Source of the DNA: Porites lobata | Taxonomy: Eukaryota; Cnidaria; Anthozoa; Scleractinia; Poritidae | DNA: 64,000 bases | NCBI GenBank assembly: GCA_942486035.1 | Contig: CALNXK010000021.1 | Coordinates: 62,001 to 126,000 of the forward strand | Reading direction: 5' to 3' | Shown: positions 24,219 to 36,200 of the stretch, one piece after another | Numbering within the stretch: the stretch's first letter is position 1 | Layout: every line of letters starts with the position of its first letter | Translations under genes and position numbers: made by a program | The notes under the pieces: generated by a model | Databases searched by the model: none | The model's input: only the letters and a program-made list of their open reading frames with translations | What the model was told of the DNA's origin: nothing

Positions 24219-24782
24219 ATGAACGGAAAAATGAGAGTTCTGTTTCTCCTGACGTTTTTAATTCATGGAGACGCGATGCCCTTAAAGAAAAACCACCGTC
24301 TGTATCACGAGGGGATGATGGAAACTCGGAGGAAGTGTGAAGATCATGAAAACTGTCCTGAAAAGGATTCAAGGCTGACGCCGTCCAAACACCTCTCTGC
24401 GATTGAAATCCAGGAAGAATTGATTCTCATTTCAAGACAGTTGGAGAGGGTCCTCAACTACAACATTCCTGAACTCGATAACAGTGAATTGGAGTTCGAT
24501 CAATCACCTTCCGAAATTCATTTCGAAAGAGCTCATGGTTTTGATGACGGAAGCGACGATAATGATAATGAAGATTACGAAGGATTTCAAGATGACTTCA
24601 CTCTCCCTGATTACGGTGACGATCAGGATGGTGATTATGATGACGATGATGTTGATGAGGAAAACTGTGATGACGATGATGATGATAATTATGATAATTA
24701 TGATGGTGATAATGAGGATAATTATAATGATGATGACGACTTACAGTTTTTACTGCTGATGATCGATGAGAGTAACAATTAA
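24219..24782 (+). CDS. Secreted aspartate-rich acidic protein
   Basis: An uninterrupted 187-residue ORF. Residues 1-19 form a signal peptide (MNGKMRVLFLLTFLIHGDA, likely cut after A19; a second Met at position 5 is also possible). A central part (about 20-105) has mixed charge, two cysteines (CEDHENC) and an amphipathic stretch around EIQEELILISRQLERV. From about 108 to 172 the chain is dominated by Asp with Asn, Tyr and Glu, including DDDDDD runs, ending in a short hydrophobic LQFLLLMI. The GAT/GAC-rich tract is partly a triplet repeat and may vary in length. The family is unrecognised. Asp-rich secreted proteins are known in biominerals and in calcium-binding matrices, so a mineral or Ca2+-binding role is inference. 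TATA box and AATAAA flank it; possible 5'-UTR intron ending CATTAG at 24,215. Confidence 0.75.
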   Translation: MNGKMRVLFLLTFLIHGDAMPLKKNHRLYHEGMMETRRKCEDHENCPEKDSRLTPSKHLSAIEIQEELILISRQLERVLNYNIPELDNSELEFDQSPSEIHFERAHGFDDGSDDNDNEDYEGFQDDFTLPDYGDDQDGDYDDDDVDEENCDDDDDDNYDNYDGDNEDNYNDDDDLQFLLLMIDESNN

Positions 24783-24972
24783 AAATTGTTAAATACGATA
24801 AAAATGTCGATAGCAGTGCATTCTTGTTAACCTCAAAAAATTATCTGTTGAAATGTTTTTGTTCTTGTAATAACCGGCTTTCATTTAGACTAAGGAAGCC
24901 AGTCGGAGCTCCTGAGTCAGTACAATATAATTTGTTATGACATTAGAGCTGAACGCTTACGCAGCTGAAGAC

Positions 24973-24978
24973 AATAAA
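24973..24978 (+). terminator. AATAAA poly(A) signal
   Basis: Canonical hexamer about 190 bp after the stop codon of the aspartate-rich ORF and in the same direction. Confidence 0.6.
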
Positions 24979-25140
24979 GGAATTGCAGCTCCCTCAATTT
25001 GCTACCCCCTGTCTCCTTTCTTTTTAGAAAAAGTCTGCTATTTAGCTGAGTAGCCGATTGTTCTTTTTTTCGAAAACGGCAAGTTGTGCCCTTTTACAAC
25101 CTGCCTGAGGTTGGCGTTTCGAAAAGTCAAAAAACTCTTT

Positions 25141-25650
25141 TTACGTAATTTTTAATCGTTTTTCTCTGAGGCGTATTTTTCCGTTTTCTAAATGCTTATT
25201 TTTCAGCGGTATAAAATAAAGGACGGCTTCGGTTCTATATAAAAGGGTGGCTTCGTTACATATAAAGAAAATAATCCCTCCAGTATACAATATAATGATG
25301 TTACGTTTAAGCTTTAAGCTTATCCTGTATAAGCCCGCCCTCTCTTTTAAGCTCCCCCGGCCCTCTCTCAAAAGTTGGTTGAGTTTGATCGTCCGGGTGA
25401 ACGTAGTCCTGACAGACGTTTCGACAGCCTGTGCGGTAGTCATCTTCAGAGTCAAAGTGAGTTGTATCACGTCAGTTGATGGTATTATACTCTGGTGATT
25501 GATCTGGTTTTTGACTCCTGGGTTCAAACCTTTCACAAGTGATAGACTGTAAAACTGTAAAACTTTGTGTGAACTGATCTGGGACGGTTTATTCACCAGC
25601 TGGAATTTCGGATTTGTTTTCGATTGTCCTTGAACTTTTCCACTCTGCAT
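25141..25650 (-). repeat. Retroelement-like remnant with 'GACGTTTCGACAGCC' motif
   Basis: The stretch around 25,415-25,455 (GACGTTTCGACAGCCTGTGC then GTCATCTTCAGAGTCAAAGT) is a sequence style often found at the ends of Penelope-like elements. The long minus ORF across it (169 codons) has no RT motif and is probably accidental. Confidence 0.35.
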
Positions 25651-26851
25651 TCTAGTTCTTTATGGGGAACTGATACCATCATCTTTGCTACATTAAATAA
25701 GCTCCCCGTTTCAATTAAGCCCCCTCTCAAATGTGTTTGAAATAAAGAGGCCCCACTGGGGGGGCTTAAAAGAGGATTTACGGTATACGGGTCAACTACA
25801 ATGATGCCTGCTCGCGAAATCTCCTTCTGGGCGAAATCCCTAGAGGAGCAATAGCTTAAATTTTCCCGGCAAAAATGTCAACACCTAAAAAGCCACAAAA
25901 AAAAAACGTTTTAGAAAATGAGGAATTCTACCGTCAGAGTTCAATAATTTCAAGGAAATTATTCTAAAACTCAAATCTCAATTTATCGACGTTTTGTTGC
26001 TAAATTTACCTAAACTTGATGTTATGTTTTTAGCTGTTAAGACGTTAAGATTTTAGCCGGAAAAGTTAAACTCCCCCAAATTGTAGGTATTATTCCGGGT
26101 AACCTCTCTCAAGAGGGCCCCGCCCCTATACTACAAGAAACCTCTGCTAGCAGGGTGGAATGTAGCCTGCGAGCCACCTCTTCCATTTGGGGAAGTCGCA
26201 AGAAGTCACGCTTGGGCCGCGAGACGCGAGTGCGAAGGGCGCTCTCTCGCGCGTTTTCTCGACGCTCGCTCTCTCGCAATAATAGGAAAGCTTCCTCGCA
26301 CGCTAGGTGAAAAGGAAGCACAAGATACTCTAACCAATGATGTAATTGCGAAACTACATTTACTACCGACACTGAAAAGACATGTTACCAAAAGTATAAC
26401 AACATATGATTTATTCAAATAAATTATTACCTTCATTTACACTTTAATATTTTGTTGAGAGAACGATTTCAAAAAGATCTTAATTAATACAAAAAAAGAA
26501 AAACTTTCAAATCTTATTTTCGAATAACAAAATTGATAGATCAAACCTTTCTCAGAATTTCATGTTATTTAACTCCCGATTTCAAGACAAAAAGTTAACT
26601 CTTCTTACATCAAGCGTCGTTTTCTTTTCTTACACGTACAGGATCATTACAAATCAGATGGCCGTTATCTCGACTTAATAATTTACACATAAATATATGA
26701 AATAGATAAAGAACAAACGATCACGGTAAACAGCAACACATCCTGCATTTTGGGATATATAAGTGACGCACACAATAATCCAGTGTAGCCTACTGGTTGA
26801 AAAATGGGCGTTAACAAATAACCTGGGAATTTTTAACCTCTTTGGGTAGAG
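25651..26851. other. Intergenic DNA downstream of FKBP6
   Basis: About 26,160-26,300 is a GC-rich repeat fragment starting TAGCCTGCGAGCC with many CGCG, related in style to TAGCCTG elements. An AATAAA on the minus strand near 26,410 could be a distal FKBP6 poly(A) signal. No gene seen. Confidence 0.4.
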
Positions 26852-27065
26852 GAAATTCCCCACTCCAGAAACTGTAAGAGGAATGGGAACAAGCTTTCGG
26901 CGTAACGGTTTTTGAGATTGTTTGGGTGGACAAGTAGGTATGATTGGTTAATGGTTGCCTTGATTACCATCCACCAATCATAACTAACGCTTGTTCACCT
27001 AAACGATCCCACTGCATCCAAAGCTTGTACCCATTCTCCTTACAGTTCAGAGAGTGGGGAATTTC
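26852..27065. mobile_element. Foldback MITE just past the FKBP6 stop codon
   Basis: The 214-bp element has ends GAAATTCCCCACTCCAG … and the inverse GTGGGGAATTTC, with pairing continuing through ACTGTAAGAGGAATGGG and AAGCTT. It starts 158 bp beyond the FKBP6 stop, so it may lie in the 3' UTR of that transcript. Confidence 0.75.
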
Positions 27066-27222
27066 TTTTCACTTGAATTACTGCATTTGCTGATTTCGGT
27101 ATCGTCAAAAAAGAAAGATACTCAATAATGGAAATATATTTGGAAACATACTAGTTTAAACGCAGCAGTTGAAAGCGAAAAAAAAACTAAATGATTTCTA
27201 TCAGCGCACAGGACTGGCAGCA

Positions 27223-30200
27223 TCACTGATAAGTATCCTTAGTTAGGACGTTGGCACTGTTGTGAACGATATCTTCACTTAACACAAGCTGGAGCACGGT
27301 CTGAATTATTCTTTGAGCACTTTCAGTTCTTTGTCCGCACCCTAATAACAAAGCGAATCTGTCAGCAATGCGTTTAAGCTGTGAAAAAGGAAACAAGTTA
27401 AGCTATTGCAGTGTTTAATGGCTGACCGAATATCGCAGTGAACAATTTAGGAACCGGATCATTTGCTTCCAACGTGATAAAATAGTATTCTGCGCTTTTC
27501 TCAAGCCCAATGCATTATCATCGAACATTTATCGAAAGATAGAAATGTGTGCACAATGTTATATGATCCAGCTACTGTCGTCGGTGAATATGAACCACAC
27601 ATTCGAGCAGTAAAGATCATGGCTTTATTGCAAAGTTAGTAAATGAAGTTAGCATTATCTGCTAAAGTTATTAATTTGAAAAAGGCAGATTTTCATCTAC
27701 AAGACCTAGTGGAAACGAAAATTGCGTAAGTAAGGTTAGCATAAAGGCAGCATGACAGAGTTTCACGAGCATGCGCGGAAAGCACCAAAAACTGCGGTTC
27801 GGCGGGAAACTGGGCTTGTAACCAAGTTGGATGGTGGTAACTGGACGAAGAAGAGCGTACTGGCTGAAAACGCAGTGACACCTGGTTCTCCAATCGTCAG
27901 CCAGGTGAAGAAATACAGTGACCCACCAAAAAGCAGATTTGCACCTCTGCGCATGATTGAGGAACTCAGTTATGGATAGGAGTGACAGGAACATTTACAC
28001 CTCTCGAGGAGGTCAGGGGTGGGGAGAGAAGGGTTGTTCTCTACTGTATCAGCTATATAGGTAAATGTGTCTCCTCGACCCTCTCAACTATTAATTTCAA
28101 CTAGGGCATTAAGCATTCTATATTCAATGTACCTGCTTTCTGCCGTCCTCCACTCTGAGTCCCATCTCTTGTGCAGCTAGTTTGATACATTCTCTTTCTT
28201 GTTTAGTTAGGGTAGCAGGAAAACAAACTTCTTTCTTACTGTCGTCCTCTTGAAACTCCCTAAGTTAGAACAATGCCAAAATGACCTTCATTTATTATCA
28301 GCTTCAACTTAAATTTTTAAACAAGGAATAATCATTCCATGCGGTTATCGTTTCCTAGTGACTGAGCTCGAAATAGTGACAGTTTGAGAGCAATGATGTG
28401 CGTCAGGACGTATTTATCTACGACTGGATGTTAAGCTGTCCAAAATCGCTCAAAAGACATCTTCGCTGGCTTGTTCGAGTTGCCTGCCCACGTTTTTGAG
28501 CTGTTCGCTCGTACATTCGAATTACAGTTTTTCCTCTCCACAACAGCCACATTGGGGACAGAAGAAAGTGGCCGTGCTAGAGAGGTCTAAACAAGAGTCA
28601 ATGTATGGACTGTCCGCCCCCAAAAAGTGGCCATCTGTAGAGAGGTGGCCGTTGTAGAGAGGCTTAAACAAGAGTCAATGTATGGACTGTCCGCCCCCAA
28701 AAAGTGGCCATCTGTAGAGAGGTGGCCGTTGTAGAGAGGCTTAAACAAGAGTCAATGTATGGACTGTCCGCCCCCAAAAAGTGGCCATCTGTAGAGAGGT
28801 GGCCGTTGTAGAGAGACTTAAACAAGAGTCAATGTATGGACTGTCCACCCCCAAAAAGTGGCCATCTGTAGAGAGGTGGCCGTTGTAGAGAGGCTTAAAC
28901 AAGAGTCAATGTATGGACTGTCCGCCCCAAAAAGTGGCCATCTGTAGAGAGGTGGCCGTTGTAGAGAGGCTTAAACAAGAGTCAATGTATGGACTGTCCG
29001 CCCCCGAAAAGTGGCCATCTGTAGAGAGGTGGCCGTTGTAGAGAGGGAGTCAATGTCTGTCCGCCCCAAAAAAGTGGCCATCTGTAAAGGTGGCCATCTG
29101 TAGAGAGGCTTAAACAAGAGTCAATGTATGGACTGTCCGCCCCCAAAAAAGGCCATTTGTAGAGAGGTGGCTTGTAGAAACAAACAAGAGTCAATGTATG
29201 GACTGTCCACCTCCCAAAAAGTGGCCATTTGTAGAGAGGTGGCCGTTGTAGAGAGGCTTAAACAAGAGTCAATGTATGGACTGTCCGCCCCCCAAAAAGT
29301 GGCCATCTGTATGGACTGTCCGGTGGCCATCTGTAGAGAGGTAGAGAGGCTTAAACAAGAGTCAATGTATGGACTGTCCGCCCCCAAAAAGTGGCCATCT
29401 GTAGAGAGGTGGCCGTTGTAGAGAGGCTTAAACAAGAGTCAATGTATGGACTGTCCACCTCCCAAAAAGTGGCCATCTGTAGAGAGGTGGCCATTGTAGA
29501 GAGGCTTAAACAAGAGTCAGTGTATGGACTGTCCACCTCCCAAAAAGTGGCCATCTGTAGAGAGGTGGCCGTTGTAGAGAGGCTTAAACAAGAGTCAATG
29601 TATGGACTGTCCACCTCCCAAAAAGTGGCCATTTGTAGAGAGGTGGCCGTTGTAGAGAGGCTTAAACAAGAGTCAATGTATGGACTGTCCACCTCCCAAA
29701 AAGTGGCCATTTGTAGAGAGGTGGCCGTTGTAGAGAGACTTAAACAAGAGTCAATGTATGGACTGTCCGCCCCACAAAAAGTGGCCATTTGTAGAGAGGT
29801 GGCTGTTAGTGGAGGTTCGCTTGGTTAATATCGCGGGGCAAAACTGTCAGCATCCCAGCAGAATAGTGCTCAGCAAATAGAATTAAATAGTGCTTTCATT
29901 CCGTTAATAATCATAACTATAACAAAATTCTCAAATCTGATTGGGCTGTCCATACTTCAGCATTATTAGGACAGTGTAATAGGACAGTATGCGTCATGCC
30001 TAAGCAATTGGAAAGTACAGGCCATCGCGGGTGCGCACTTGAATATGTCTTTTTCTTCACTGCTATAAGAAAACTCCCGGAATATCTCCTGTTTAAATTT
30101 TTAAAAAGCTTCAAACATCACATATTTTCTTATAGTTATGATATTCAAATAGGTCTGTAATCATATCCGTAATTAAACAGATATTTTAATATCTGTAAAT

Positions 30201-33200
30201 GATTACAGACCGAATTGAACTCCACTCAGTCCCTGGATGGCAGAAACGTTGCATGTACAATTTCTGGTTCAGGTCCAGTCTGTCGCCGCGGACACCCGCT
30301 CGAGGCATCCATCCGCTCGAAGCATCCACCCGCTCGCGTGTAAAAAACCTCTGATACCCACGGTATTTTTCACTTGACTTAGTTTTGAAAGTAAGATATT
30401 TTAGAAATCCAAAATGGCCTAATTAGGATTTGCGATAAGATTGTAGTAGAATTTTAAAGCATACAAACAGAATAATTGTGTAGAACCTGTGGCATTCTGA
30501 GACGAACCTTAGCTGCTTCATAAGCACTTCCTTCTTTTCATCTGAAAGGTTCCCAGAAGCAAGAGGCGACCTTTCACCATTCCGTGTATCTAAGAGAAAG
30601 AAAGTATGGCGTCCCATGATTTCAACAACTTTTCATTTTAAAAATAAATGCTGACTTACGCAGGAATAGTTGCAAAACAAGTTTGTCGTGGGTCGGGAAC
30701 ACGCGTAACATGTACAGATGTTGTCGCGAAAAGTAGAACTACTCTCTACTTTCGCCACAACTTTGCGCAACCTGCAACAACCTGATTTTTTGGCGACAGG
30801 TTTGACTAGTGGGTAATAAAACGGACAACATTGCTAATCAACTCGTTTTGCCAATATATTGCAAAACAGGTCGCACGTTTCTGTTGCCCCGGTTTTACTG
30901 ACCGTACCTTTAGACATATAAGCATGGAAACTCGTTACAGTGTATTGACGGATTATACCTTGATTAGTAGCAGCTGCTGGCTGGGCAAACATTCTCTTGC
31001 ATCTCTCTTTTTCTAACGAACGAAATTGTTCCACTTTCCTGGTGAAAGAAATAGAGGATATTACATGGCCTCGCGGAGATACGAAATTTCTCTTCGAGTG
31101 TTGCGCTCGCTCGTGAAATATTAGACGCTTTCGAAAAAAGACTCACTAAACTATTTATCATTTTCTTTGATTATCCTTTCAGACAATTTCTGTACTCATC
31201 TACTACAGTCTTAAGGTGGCTCTCTGAAATTTACCTGCCATATAAATTATATCAATAAACGGCCCTAGCAAAATTTCTTGATTGACACGATTTTCTTTGA
31301 ACAGTTGGGTCCACGCTAATATCGTAAGAAATATTTACCAGCAGTAAAATCGAAATATCTGATATCATTGCCAAATGACATCTGATGTTGTTTGCAAAGT
31401 TTCCTAGTCATCGCGTTAAAAACAAATTTATGATGAAACTTCAACTTACTCTAACCGAAACAGTTAGGGAAGTAATGAATGCCTTGCTCCTCATCGGCCA
31501 ACAAGTATGATGGCGCCAATAACCCAATTACTGAGCCTGAGTCACGGCCGAGTATTCAAAAGTATATACCGTTAACCCTCTTACTCCCAGAGTGGACGAT
31601 GGAGTCCTGCATTTCTAACTTTCAAGTATCAAAAATAGACAAAATCCTATCGTGACCATTCAAATGAAACTTCTTTGGAACTACTTTCACAAGGTACCAT
31701 TTGTTTTTCAGCATTTTACAAAACGAAAATCGTTTGAATTTTGACTGCGGCCACTTTTGGAAGCGAAAGGGTTAGCATTGGCAAGAGGCATGGAAGAAAT
31801 GGACTTGCTATGTCCCTCTAAATAATCACTGTAGCACCTTTTCAAGACCACCCCTGTCTACGAGGTCGATAGAAGCGCAAACGCTAGGACAATACAATCC
31901 TTTCTCTTTAAGTCTATAGCAAGTTCAAGTAGCTCTTTGTTTAAAAGTTGGACCTTGAATATTTCCTAGTTTCTTGCAATACAAGTAAACTCTCACTTCT
32001 CCAAATCCTTTAAGGCGTCATTAATTGCTTTGTTATTTGGTTCATAGCGTTGCGCCTTTTTGAACATTTCTCTTGATCTGTCAAACTCGCCCTGCTTCAT
32101 ATACGCCTGCCAAAACAACGAAAAACATGTGCATCAGTTTTCCTAGCTCACCCTAAATAATTAGGGGTAAGAGCCAATTGCAAATAAACTTGGTCTCAAA
32201 TGCTGCATTCTGTGGGTGCGCTGACAGAACAATCCACCTGATGGACCATTTCCATTCAGTCTACTTCGGTCAGCTTGCAGCTGAGGCGACCTTTGCGACC
32301 AATCATATCGTTTTCTTCATAACTGCCTGCAACAAGCAGCTTCAAGTTTTCCATTAATTATTTATATTTTTGTTCTCTTAGTCCAACAGTTTGATTTGTT
32401 CAAGGGCTATTAAACCTCTCTTACACGCAACTTCCGTTTGTTTTCTGGAATCAGTGTATTTAAATTTAAGGTTTAAACAGAGCAAGTAAATAAACTGAAA
32501 CTAAGGTCCGAGATTAATATGTTTGATCGGACCAGTCTTAAGACCTATCAAACTTTTTTTCGCACCACAATAATTACTCTAACTGCATTTACACATATTT
32601 AAACTCATCACCAATTGATGAGCTTGGGAACTGGTGCCTTAAAAGTTAGCGGGGAAGGGCCCGAGGTAATCCAGGCACCGCAGGGAAGTCTCCATGGCAA
32701 CCCAGCAAGCGGGAACCACCCCAGTAGCAGCCGCTAACAGGCACCGTCACACTGAAACTAGTCCAGTGGAAATATATACCTAACCCGATACTTACCTCTG
32801 AAGTCAAGTAGCCCTCTGGGAAGGGAGGGTGGGGCTAATGAATCCGCAAAGATTCGCTCACAAAAGCACTGATTGCAACGATCGCTAGAGAGCAAGGCTG
32901 TATGTGGTTTGCCCCTACGAACTCCAAAGGGGCGCCCCCACAGATCATGTGCAAACTGGGCGAGACCGCTGGCAGCATTAGCTCGAGATTAACCTTGCCT
33001 AAATTACATTTAGCCACACTAATAAAATAAGAAAATTAAACAAAGCTTTACCCAACTTCAGTCAGTTTTAAGCGGAAAGCCCTGCGCCAGATCGTACAGT
33101 TCAATTCTGCTTCATCGAATCACATCTTTGCATAGTCAATCTATGTCAAAAACACACTGTAATTCAAGCACCGTTGATCCGCAGTTTGGAGCTGATGTAA

Positions 33201-36200
33201 TTGGTGTGAGGGACATGTTTTCTTTTAGCTTACAACTTAACTGTGTAACTGTGTTAATTAAAATCTTTCTACTTTTTACAACTGAGTCACAATGATACCT
33301 TTCCCATTCTATATAGAGCTTTTGCATTTCTTGAATCAATTCCTATTGCCTGTCAGAAAAAAAAAGTAGAAAAATGTAGTCATCAATCCCTTTGGCATTA
33401 TTGTGGCTGTTAAACAATCTTCCGAACAGTCTTCGCCAGGAAATTTGAAATCAGAACAGAGTTTTTTTAAAAGCAACAATATCATCGTGCATAAAAGGTG
33501 CATAAAGAATATCGATCTGACACAAAACTGGTTCCTTCGAGAAAGAAGGACACAACTCATCACTTTTCCGCTTTGCAAAATTCCTATTACACAACACAAT
33601 ATAATCAACTTTTCTACCGTTCTCATCAATTGTCATACAAAAATGGACACTTAAAGAATATAGGAATGTTTTCCTCCATTGGCATTATTATTTTTGTTCT
33701 TTACAATAACATAACAAATTTCAACTGTCCATTCACAGCAAAGTTTCTTAACAAAGCAAGAGAGCCAGAGAAAATTTTTGAAATTACATCATTTTCATGG
33801 TATGTATTCTCATAGACCATAGTTCTCAACCACTGCAGAACAAGAGATATTATTCATTCAAAATATTTTTCCATTTCTGATTGGCTAAAAGCACACGCAT
33901 AATACATCATAACCAGCTACTGTTGACCAAATTTGGAAGAATTTTGTCAAATTGAACCAATGACGTCAAAAGTGCAGCAAAGTTGCAGATTATTGAACTG
34001 TTAACCGAGAAGACCCAGGGATGAGGTTGAGTTGTTTTGGTAGTGAGAAAAAAATGGCGGATAACACCCTTCTTGATCTCCATAATTCTTCAGATGATAA
34101 TCAGCCTCAATCAATAATTGTTAAATATTACATAATATTATTATTGTTATTACTCAGTCAGTGGATTGTTTATGCACTTAGTGTTGAATGGTGTAATCAG
34201 TCAATCACACAAACAAACTAACTAACAAAACGAAGGCATCTAGCCCCATCACGAATTTCCTTAGTTTTCTTTATAAAGTGTGCTTTATTCAGAGAGGAAA
34301 CTTGTTAGGTCTTGTACCTTCCGTGCATATTTGATGGCTCTTGCTGGTTGTGCCAACTCCAGGGAACAGTGAGCTGCATTGAGATAAATCTTCAGCAAAA
34401 CCTCATTCATCCATCTTTCCTGGTCAGCATTCTGCAGGTGACAGTCCTCTAGTATTTTGATTGCCTGGTTGAACACAAAAAGTCTGAATTATACAACAAA
34501 ATTAATCTGAGAAGAAAAATAAACAGTGAAGGTCAGAAGAGGCTAGACAGCAACAGGGTTTTATGGCTAAACTCTTACCTTTAGATATTTATTTATTGCT
34601 TTATTTACTTGCTTCCTTTTGTAGAAATCATTTCCAGCCTTCAAAAGAAAAGATAAATGCAACAAGTGAAATCCGACAGGTAGGTCTACTCTCTGTGACC
34701 TTTTACGCCGACACAAATATTGTGGTTCCAACTTAATTTTATATGTAGCTTGCAGAACAGGATGAGAGACTTTGATACATGCTGTACTCAATCAAGTTGC
34801 CACAAAACTGCTGTCCGCAAGCCTAGGGTTAATAAAGTGACCAATCAGGCTAGCCTGTTATTAAAATAACAAGTTGTCCCACTGGCAAGTAACATTTGCA
34901 GAGTTAAATTCAATGCTTTTGAAAAAGGGAATTGGTTGGAATGCATGACTGCTCTGGGGAGTGACTGGTCGTTTCACCCACTAACTTCCTGTTCGCTAAC
35001 GTCTTAGGTCATTTCACTAAAGTGTTAGGCCAAGAAAAACGTGGTGGATGACTACTTTAAAATGTTCAGAGATCATGCATAGTAGATCACCCAAAATTCA
35101 GAAAGAACTGTATCAGCTGAAGTCTTCACTATGAGAAAAAAGTTCCTCAATGCACAAAAGAAAAAATGTCAAAGTAAACAAAATAAGGCATCAATTTAGC
35201 AAGCAAGGTGAGTAAACATTACAGGATGTTATTCTTCTTGAGAGGGAAACTTTCTCCACTGATGAAAATTGGGTTCTAATTCACACAAACTGACTCACAA
35301 CTGTTACAATACATTAGCAAAACCACTTTAATACAAAACACATGATGACAAAGATGTTTTTTCAGTCAGTGGTACAGATGACTTAGAATAATAATGAAAA
35401 AAAACAAGTATTCCCAACAGAAGTCAAACATATCACCTTCTGTGGTTAAAACTGTCCTAACACATTAGCGAACAGGGCGTTAGGGATTAATGACTTGTTG
35501 GTGAAATGATCATACTTCACTCTGGGCTACTGTAGTGTACACTGTACACTGTACAGATAAGCAACAACTTAATTTTCATCTCACACTGATAATGTAACTC
35601 TTTTAACTTTAGGCAGGTACAAAAGTCGGACCGGATCAACTCGGACCGCCAGTCCGGGCCGGATCAACTCGGATCGACTCGGACTAACTCGGATCGAATG
35701 AAAAAATAAAAATAAAATAAAATTGGACTCGGATCAACTCGCATCATAAAAAAAAGACAACTCGGATTATGAAAAGAAAAAAAAAGCAACTCGGACTATA
35801 AAAAGAAAAATAAAATCAGTCTGTATCACTTAACTTTCACCCGCCATTTTGTTTTTTTCTCACGAACTCGTGGTTGCATAACTTAATTTTATTTTTATTA
35901 ATTTTAATGATACACTAGTGAGCAGCACACATACACTTCCAGTGAACATTTTCAACTTGGAAGGAGGAGAAATCATGCTTGCCCGGGACAACGAAAATGT
36001 TCGTACCCGGGCGAGAATTGAACTCACGACGCTCCGAATACTACAGGTTTATCGAACGTTCCAACCACTGAACCGAGATGGTCGCGAGTTCGATTCTTGC
36101 CCGGGGCATGGAAATTTCCTTTGTCCCAGGCAAGCATGGTTTCTCCTCCTTCCAAGTTGAAAATGTTTACTGGATATTTATGTGTGTTGCTCACTAGTGT

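Larger units (their letters stand above)
27223..30589 (-). other. FKBP6: FKBP6 C-terminal extension exons, R3H-like
   Basis: The last three exons encode residues about 417-544, beyond where human FKBP6 stops. The order is a Ser/Glu linker, a basic helix (EKKEVLMKQLRFVSECHREF), then FPATLTKQERECIKLAAQEM with GL, a helix KQLKRIADRFALLLGCG and a final amphipathic helix. The pattern FP-L---ER---K-AA---GL resembles an R3H nucleic-acid-binding core, but the usual His of R-x3-H is Lys. The exons join the TPR part in phase (Q-G|D-T-R), so they belong to the same transcript unless exon 13 is an alternative end. Confidence 0.7.

Noticed and set aside
24484..24759. Met/Ile-rich 91-codon ORF overlapping the Asp-rich gene
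   Set aside because: It is the shifted frame of the GAT repeats (ATG ATG …).
29351..29828. 145-codon ORFs on both strands
   Set aside because: Both are translations of the 78-bp minisatellite; neither has a start context or unique sequence.
31985..32106. FKBP6 ending at the TGA right after LKDLEK (31,994)
   Set aside because: A strong donor (AA|GTGAGA) precedes the TGA, and the next exon continues in phase with LEKERCKRMFAQP, which matches the human C-terminus.
32780..32960. ATACTTACCT at about 32,789, as at the 5' end of U1 snRNA
   Set aside because: The bases that follow do not form the U1 stem-loops and lack the Sm-site and 3' stem sequences. On the minus strand the same bases just look like a strong but isolated splice donor.
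36020..36110. Functional tRNA gene
   Set aside because: Box-like sequences exist, but the acceptor and anticodon stems do not close and the sequence is inside a foldback element.
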